9,122 bases of DNA from an uncultured Desulfobacterales bacterium (lineage in GTDB: Bacteria; Desulfobacterota; Desulfobacteria; Desulfobacterales; JAFDCJ01), in assembly GCA_945787595.1 (NCBI GenBank), contig CALZJV010000279.1, positions 1 through 9,122 of the forward strand, read 5' to 3'. Positions 6,220 to 9,122 of this stretch are shown one piece after another; within the stretch, counting starts at the first letter, position 1, and each line of letters begins with the position of its first letter. Below the pieces are notes generated by a model. It had not been told where the DNA came from. It made no database searches and worked only from the letters and a program-made list of their open reading frames with translations. A program made the translations under genes and the position numbers.

Positions 6220-7383
6220 TTAAAATGCCCTTTCGTAGATTTCCTTGATATCTTCCACCGAAAGGACCCGCGGTGACCGGCCCAGCAGGCGCTGTTCTTT
6301 GTGCGCTTCTTCCGCCCAGTACTGGAGGTTTGATTTATCCTTAACGCCTAAATCGCTCAAAGATCCCGGCAGCCTCACGCTTTTTATCAGATGTCGAATG
6401 GCTTCAGGCGCCAGCGTGGCAGCCTCCCTCGGTGAAAGCCCTTCCACCGCCTCACCCATGGCTGCGGCCAGAAGGATCAGTTTGTCCTGTTTGGCAACAG
6501 CAACATATTCAAAACAGGTGGCCAGCAACGCGGTGAGGCTCACTCCGTGGGAGCAATGAAATTCTCCGCCGATGGGATAGGCCAGGGCGTGCACCAGGCT
6601 GGTTCCGGAGTTGTTTAACACCATGCCGGACATCATGCTGCCTAAAGACATATAATACCGGGCTTCCAGATCCTGGCCGTCAGCAAAGGCCGGCCCCAGC
6701 CAGCGGGTAATGATCTGTACGGCCTCCAGTGCAATGACCTCGGTTAGGGCATTGGCGTTTTTGGAAATAAACGGCTCGGCCGCATGGATAAACGCATCAA
6801 TGCCGGAACTGGCGGTCACATGGGGCGGACAGGAAACCGTCAGCATCGGATCGATAATGGCAACATCCGGTAACAAAGTGATGGATGCCACCGCTTTTTT
6901 AACGTTGCTCTCCCGATCGAGAAAAATCGCATGCTTGGTAATTTCGGCGCCGGTACCGGCCGTGGTGGGTATCATTATGGTGGGTTTGCCGCGTTCGGGA
7001 ACTTTTTCCTTGCCGAAATAATCTTTTGTTTTGCCCGGATTGACAACCAGAGCGGAAGCCATTTTGGCGACATCCATAATACTTCCGCCCCCCAGACCGA
7101 CGATCACGTCAAAATTCCCCTTCTTGGCGATTTCTGCGGTTTCCTCAACCACCTCAGTGGCAGGCTCCGGGGTATCGCGTTCCTGAATGTTCACTTCAAC
7201 CGTCAGATCCTCGGCCTTTAAAAAATCCAGCGCTTTATCCAGAATTCCCGCCTTCTGAACCGTGGGACCCGATACGATCAGCACTTTCCCCGCACCCAAT
7301 TTTTTAGCCTCTTTGCCAAGCTGGTTGATCATATCCATACCGAAAAAAGTTGCCGGCGTTCTATATTGAATCGTTTCAAACAT
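6220..7383 (-). CDS. Iron-containing alcohol dehydrogenase (group III Fe-ADH)
   Basis: Cytoplasmic NAD(P)-dependent alcohol/aldehyde oxidoreductase of 387 aa, the normal family length. The nucleotide-binding domain has the loop GLGGGSIMDVAK (96-107) and TTAGTGAE (140-147). The helical metal domain supplies all four expected ligands: D196 and H200 in GIDAFIH, H265 in SLVHA, and H279 in CSHG. The catalytic site is therefore intact. The start is supported by AAGGAG (7393-7398), 9 nt before the ATG. Family members include 1,2-propanediol oxidoreductase, butanol, 4-hydroxybutyrate and sulfoacetaldehyde/isethionate dehydrogenases. The substrate cannot be chosen from these motifs. It is the first gene of the - strand block that continues into a small Cys-rich peptide gene and a TAXI TRAP transporter, so it may act on the imported compound or on a product of it. 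Confidence 0.93.
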   Translation of the reverse strand: MFETIQYRTPATFFGMDMINQLGKEAKKLGAGKVLIVSGPTVQKAGILDKALDFLKAEDLTVEVNIQERDTPEPATEVVEETAEIAKKGNFDVIVGLGGGSIMDVAKMASALVVNPGKTKDYFGKEKVPERGKPTIMIPTTAGTGAEITKHAIFLDRESNVKKAVASITLLPDVAIIDPMLTVSCPPHVTASSGIDAFIHAAEPFISKNANALTEVIALEAVQIITRWLGPAFADGQDLEARYYMSLGSMMSGMVLNNSGTSLVHALAYPIGGEFHCSHGVSLTALLATCFEYVAVAKQDKLILLAAAMGEAVEGLSPREAATLAPEAIRHLIKSVRLPGSLSDLGVKDKSNLQYWAEEAHKEQRLLGRSPRVLSVEDIKEIYERAF

Positions 7384-7463
7384 GGTCTTGATCTCCTTTT
7401 TACAAATACTCCTGCCAAATGTGGTAATGATATTTTTTTAACAAAATGATTTTCAAAGACCTT

Positions 7464-7469
7464 ATTATA
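7464..7469 (-). promoter_or_regulatory. Candidate -10 box upstream of the Fe-ADH gene
   Basis: A perfect TATAAT on the - strand lies about 80 nt upstream of the ATG at 7383. A transcript would start near 7457. No good -35 hexamer is found at the right spacing (ATTAAA at 17 nt), so recognition would need an activator or be weak. In this A/T-rich DNA a chance match is quite possible. Confidence 0.3.
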
Positions 7470-7529
7470 GTTTGTAGTAGCATACTTTTAATAATTTGTT
7501 CCGCATTTCTTCATTTTCTTATAATTTTT

Positions 7530-7547
7530 TTCTGAATTCATTCAGAA
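7530..7547. repeat. 18-bp palindrome upstream of the Fe-ADH block
   Basis: TTCTGAAT and ATTCAGAA form perfect 8-bp arms around a 2-nt centre. The short centre is more typical of a dimeric regulator site than of an RNA hairpin. It lies about 150 bp upstream of the dehydrogenase start and about 60 bp upstream of the candidate -10 box. A regulator is not identified in the window. Confidence 0.45.
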
Positions 7548-7582
7548 CGAATAATCTTTAGAGAAGATAATTTTGATATGGC

Positions 7583-7601
7583 CGCAAAAAGTCGCAAAAA
7601 G
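7583..7601. repeat. Tandem 9-bp direct repeat next to the transposase remnant
   Basis: cgcaaaaag occurs twice (7583-7591 and 7593-7601), separated by a single t. It lies about 40 bp beyond the stop of the transposase fragment. It may be what is left of an element end or a REP-like unit, but the copy number elsewhere is unknown. Confidence 0.4.
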
Positions 7602-7642
7602 CATAAAAATCAACATAACAATGTATTCCACTACCTTTTCAT

Positions 7643-7810
7643 TTAGAACAATACCATTCTTTGTTGGCATGTCATTTTTTTGTTATCCGCCAATGCATCC
7701 ACAAAAGCCTTACGGTCTTTGTCTCTTAGAAATATATCCTCTCGACGGTTACCTCGGTTCATCACGTGATAATACGCACCAGAATATTCTATTCTCAGTG
7801 GTCTCGCCAT
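7643..7810 (-). pseudogene. Truncated IS200-like / REP-associated (Y1) transposase, N-terminal fragment
   Basis: From the ATG at 7810 the - strand encodes MARPLRIEYSGAYYHVMNRG, followed by NRREDIFLRDKDRKAFVDAL, and stops at 7643-7645 after 55 codons. This is the well-known N-terminus of transposase_17/IS200-like and REP-associated tyrosine transposases, with the YHVMNRGN block. After about residue 42 the likeness ends and a stop follows. The His-hydrophobic-His pair and the catalytic tyrosine expected further on are absent, and I found no continuation in the other - strand frames. Intact relatives are far longer, usually about 200 residues or more. No clear ribosome site precedes the ATG. It is a dead remnant of a mobile or domesticated element lying in the spacer between two operons. 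Confidence 0.78.
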
Positions 7811-7903
7811 AGGGCTTTACCAAGATTTGCCCCCTTTTTCCGTATAATTTTATTCAAATATTCCTTGCGCAATGAATTCTTTCTCCTAGAACAAATAAGA
7901 GGC

Positions 7904-8215
7904 TTAAGTCGCTTGTTGGGTGCGGACTAAAATGGTATTTCGCAATTTAGACACTGTGCGCTCAAAGCCTGAAAACGCCTTTTTGGATTCTTCTCCCCAG
8001 CTATTTTCATGCTGGACTGCGGCTTTGAGAGTCCTGACCTTATCTTGACAATTTTTCAGAAAAGGTTTGGCATCAGCTGTTTTCACAAAAATTGTCTGTT
8101 TCGCTTCCTCAAGGTCTTTAATCAACAGTAACAGTTCTTTGCGGTCATCCTCTTCAGCTTTATCCAGAATAACCTTGGCATCAGTTAAGATTTCTTCTAG
8201 TTGGGCTATACTCAT
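7904..8215 (-). CDS. Small acidic helical protein, unknown function
   Basis: A 103-aa protein that I do not recognise. It is highly charged and should be almost entirely helical. Residues about 1-40 are rich in Glu, Asp, Leu and Ile with heptad-like spacing (AQLEEILTDAKVILDKAEED), suggesting a coiled coil. The second half is more basic (KAAVQHENSWGEESKKAFSG). There is no signal peptide or membrane segment, and only one Cys and one Trp. The start is well supported by AGGAGG (8221-8226), 5 nt upstream of the ATG. It lies 68 nt downstream of the DUF362 gene on the same strand, with no evident terminator between them, so it is probably co-transcribed with it. A structural or accessory partner role is possible but has no direct support. 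Confidence 0.72.
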   Translation of the reverse strand: MSIAQLEEILTDAKVILDKAEEDDRKELLLLIKDLEEAKQTIFVKTADAKPFLKNCQDKVRTLKAAVQHENSWGEESKKAFSGFERTVSKLRNTILVRTQQAT

Positions 8216-8283
8216 TAATACCTCCTGCTCCGTAAGATACTCGATAAGCGGATAATTTGCCTATTCGCACATCTTTGAGTGTT

Positions 8284-9122
8284 TTAACTGGTTAACACCT
8301 GATAGTCCTCTTCAGCGGATACGCCGAGTCCAAGTTCAATTGCTCTCTTAATAAGCGGCATCTCCCAAACCGGCATCTTAATCAGGTTGTCGCGCGGATA
8401 GGATTGGAGAATTTTAACTCCTTCAACGTCGATCGCTATTCGGTCGCCTGAAGCCATGATGACACTGGGTTCGACGACTTCACCCTCGGCAGGCCCATCG
8501 GTTACAAACGATTTTCGCCCATCCATAATGATCAAATCAGGGCCCAGGGGCAAAGAAAGCTCGATCATTTTCATGTCCATGGGCTCGTCGGTCTTCCCCA
8601 GTCTGTAATCGGCGTGCATATGCTGCATGTCGACAGGGTGGGTCACACCAACAATGAGCTTCAAGCTCATCGTAAAACGGGCCAGGAAATGATGTTTCAT
8701 ACAAGGTAAGAAAACAATTTTATCAAACCCCTTTAAAGACTTATGATATCCGGCTTTTGTCCACCACTTGGCCTCTGACCCTAATTTGACATCCATCCAG
8801 GGACCGGAATCGAAATCAATGACCGGCAAATCTATCTCTTCGGCGAACTTGAAAACACCCATCTCATCTAACACATGGGCGGTAGGCATCCACGGCCAGC
8901 CCGCACGTTCCCCTAATGTTAAATTGGTGATACCATCTTCCCGCAGCAATTCAACCACCGCGCCTAGAAATCCGAGATCACTGGATGCCGGAAAAGGATC
9001 ATCGCTGTTAAAATTGGCTTTAAGCAACACCCGATCTTCGGGATTCAATGCCTGGCGCACACCGCCGATCATGTCAACCGCCTGTTTGATCGCTTGCTTT
9101 AATTGGCGATCGCTGGTGGAAA
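8284..9122 (-). CDS. DUF362 family protein, 5' end outside window
   Basis: The frame stays open from the ATG at 9072 to the right edge, adding 16 codons (STSDRQLKQAIKQAVD). The true start is therefore outside the window and 278 residues are visible. The pattern fits DUF362 (COG2006). NPEDRVLLKANFNSDDPFP matches the usual conserved Lys/Asn stretch of the N-terminal part. GFLGAVVELLREDG follows, then KIVFLPCMKHHFLARFTMSL in the place of the family's K-x-H block. LGPDLIIMDGRKSFVTDGPA and VIMASGDRIAIDVEGVKIL then match the conserved C-terminal half. No ferredoxin Cys cluster is seen, unlike some members. The biochemical role of the family is mostly undefined. It is followed by a small acidic helical protein gene 68 nt downstream. 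Confidence 0.85.
   Translation of the reverse strand, partial: STSDRQLKQAIKQAVDMIGGVRQALNPEDRVLLKANFNSDDPFPASSDLGFLGAVVELLREDGITNLTLGERAGWPWMPTAHVLDEMGVFKFAEEIDLPVIDFDSGPWMDVKLGSEAKWWTKAGYHKSLKGFDKIVFLPCMKHHFLARFTMSLKLIVGVTHPVDMQHMHADYRLGKTDEPMDMKMIELSLPLGPDLIIMDGRKSFVTDGPAEGEVVEPSVIMASGDRIAIDVEGVKILQSYPRDNLIKMPVWEMPLIKRAIELGLGVSAEEDYQVLTS

Larger units (their letters stand above)
7384..7903. other. A/T-rich intergenic region with a transposase remnant and candidate control elements
   Basis: This stretch has no intact gene. On the - strand it holds a broken IS200-like transposase start (7643-7810), a tandem 9-bp repeat (7583-7601), an 18-bp palindrome (7530-7547) and a candidate -10 box (7464-7469) for the dehydrogenase gene. 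A + strand frame at 7573-7812 is the shadow of the transposase remnant. No clear terminator for the gene ending at 7904 is visible between 7811 and 7903. Confidence 0.6.

Noticed and set aside
7399..7425. Sigma54-like promoter (TTGGCA ... TTTGT) before the Fe-ADH gene
   Set aside because: The -12 GC is missing and the spacing is one base off. It would also lie almost on the ribosome site.
7544..7670. Short - strand frame from an ATG at 7670 (about 42 residues, partly hydrophobic)
   Set aside because: No ribosome site, overlaps the transposase remnant, and no recognisable motif.
7573..7812. 79-codon + strand frame in the A/T-rich spacer
   Set aside because: It is the complement of the transposase remnant. 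The - strand reading gives a recognisable protein and this one does not.
1..9122. CRISPR array, tRNA, rRNA or intact insertion sequence
   Set aside because: No regularly spaced repeats, cloverleaf, rRNA-like stretches or complete transposase were seen on either strand.

Overview
The window looks like part of a bacterial chromosome, most plausibly an anaerobe of the Desulfobacterota (former Deltaproteobacteria) or a relative. This is inferred only from the mix of genes: a BdbC-like DsbB, a TAXI-type TRAP transporter, an iron-dependent alcohol dehydrogenase and a DUF362 protein. No rRNA, tRNA or taxonomic marker is present, so the assignment is tentative.

Region 1 (1-1624, + strand, visibly A/T-rich) is an extracytoplasmic thiol-redox cluster. 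It holds the 3' part of a membrane-anchored TlpA/ResA-like thioredoxin, a DsbB/BdbC-type quinone-linked disulfide oxidase, and a DsbA-like thioredoxin. The last gene overlaps dsbB by ATGA. It is broken by an out-of-frame internal deletion near position 1349.

Region 2 (1625-2822, + strand, G/C-richer) starts with a spacer holding a good sigma70-type promoter (TTGACA, 17 nt, TATATT). This leads into a complete beta-hydroxyacid dehydrogenase of the 3-hydroxyisobutyrate dehydrogenase family, which converges on the next block.

Region 3 (7383 down to 2865, - strand) reads as one co-oriented block in transcription order: iron-containing alcohol dehydrogenase; a 29-residue peptide gene with three cysteines, a C-terminal Gly-Gly and a strong Shine-Dalgarno site; a TAXI solute-binding protein; a stem-loop; and a fused 4TM/12TM TRAP permease. 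The likely logic is uptake of a small carboxylate or similar anion together with NAD(P)-linked alcohol/aldehyde interconversion. The substrate cannot be read from sequence. The tiny Cys-rich peptide is the least explained element and the best candidate for something undescribed.

Region 4 (7384-7903) is an A/T-rich spacer upstream of the dehydrogenase block. It holds a candidate -10 box, an 18-bp palindrome, a tandem 9-bp repeat and the truncated start of an IS200-like/REP-associated (Y1) transposase on the - strand.

Region 5 (7904-9122, - strand) is a DUF362 protein that runs off the right edge, followed by a small acidic helical protein of unknown function that is probably co-transcribed with it.
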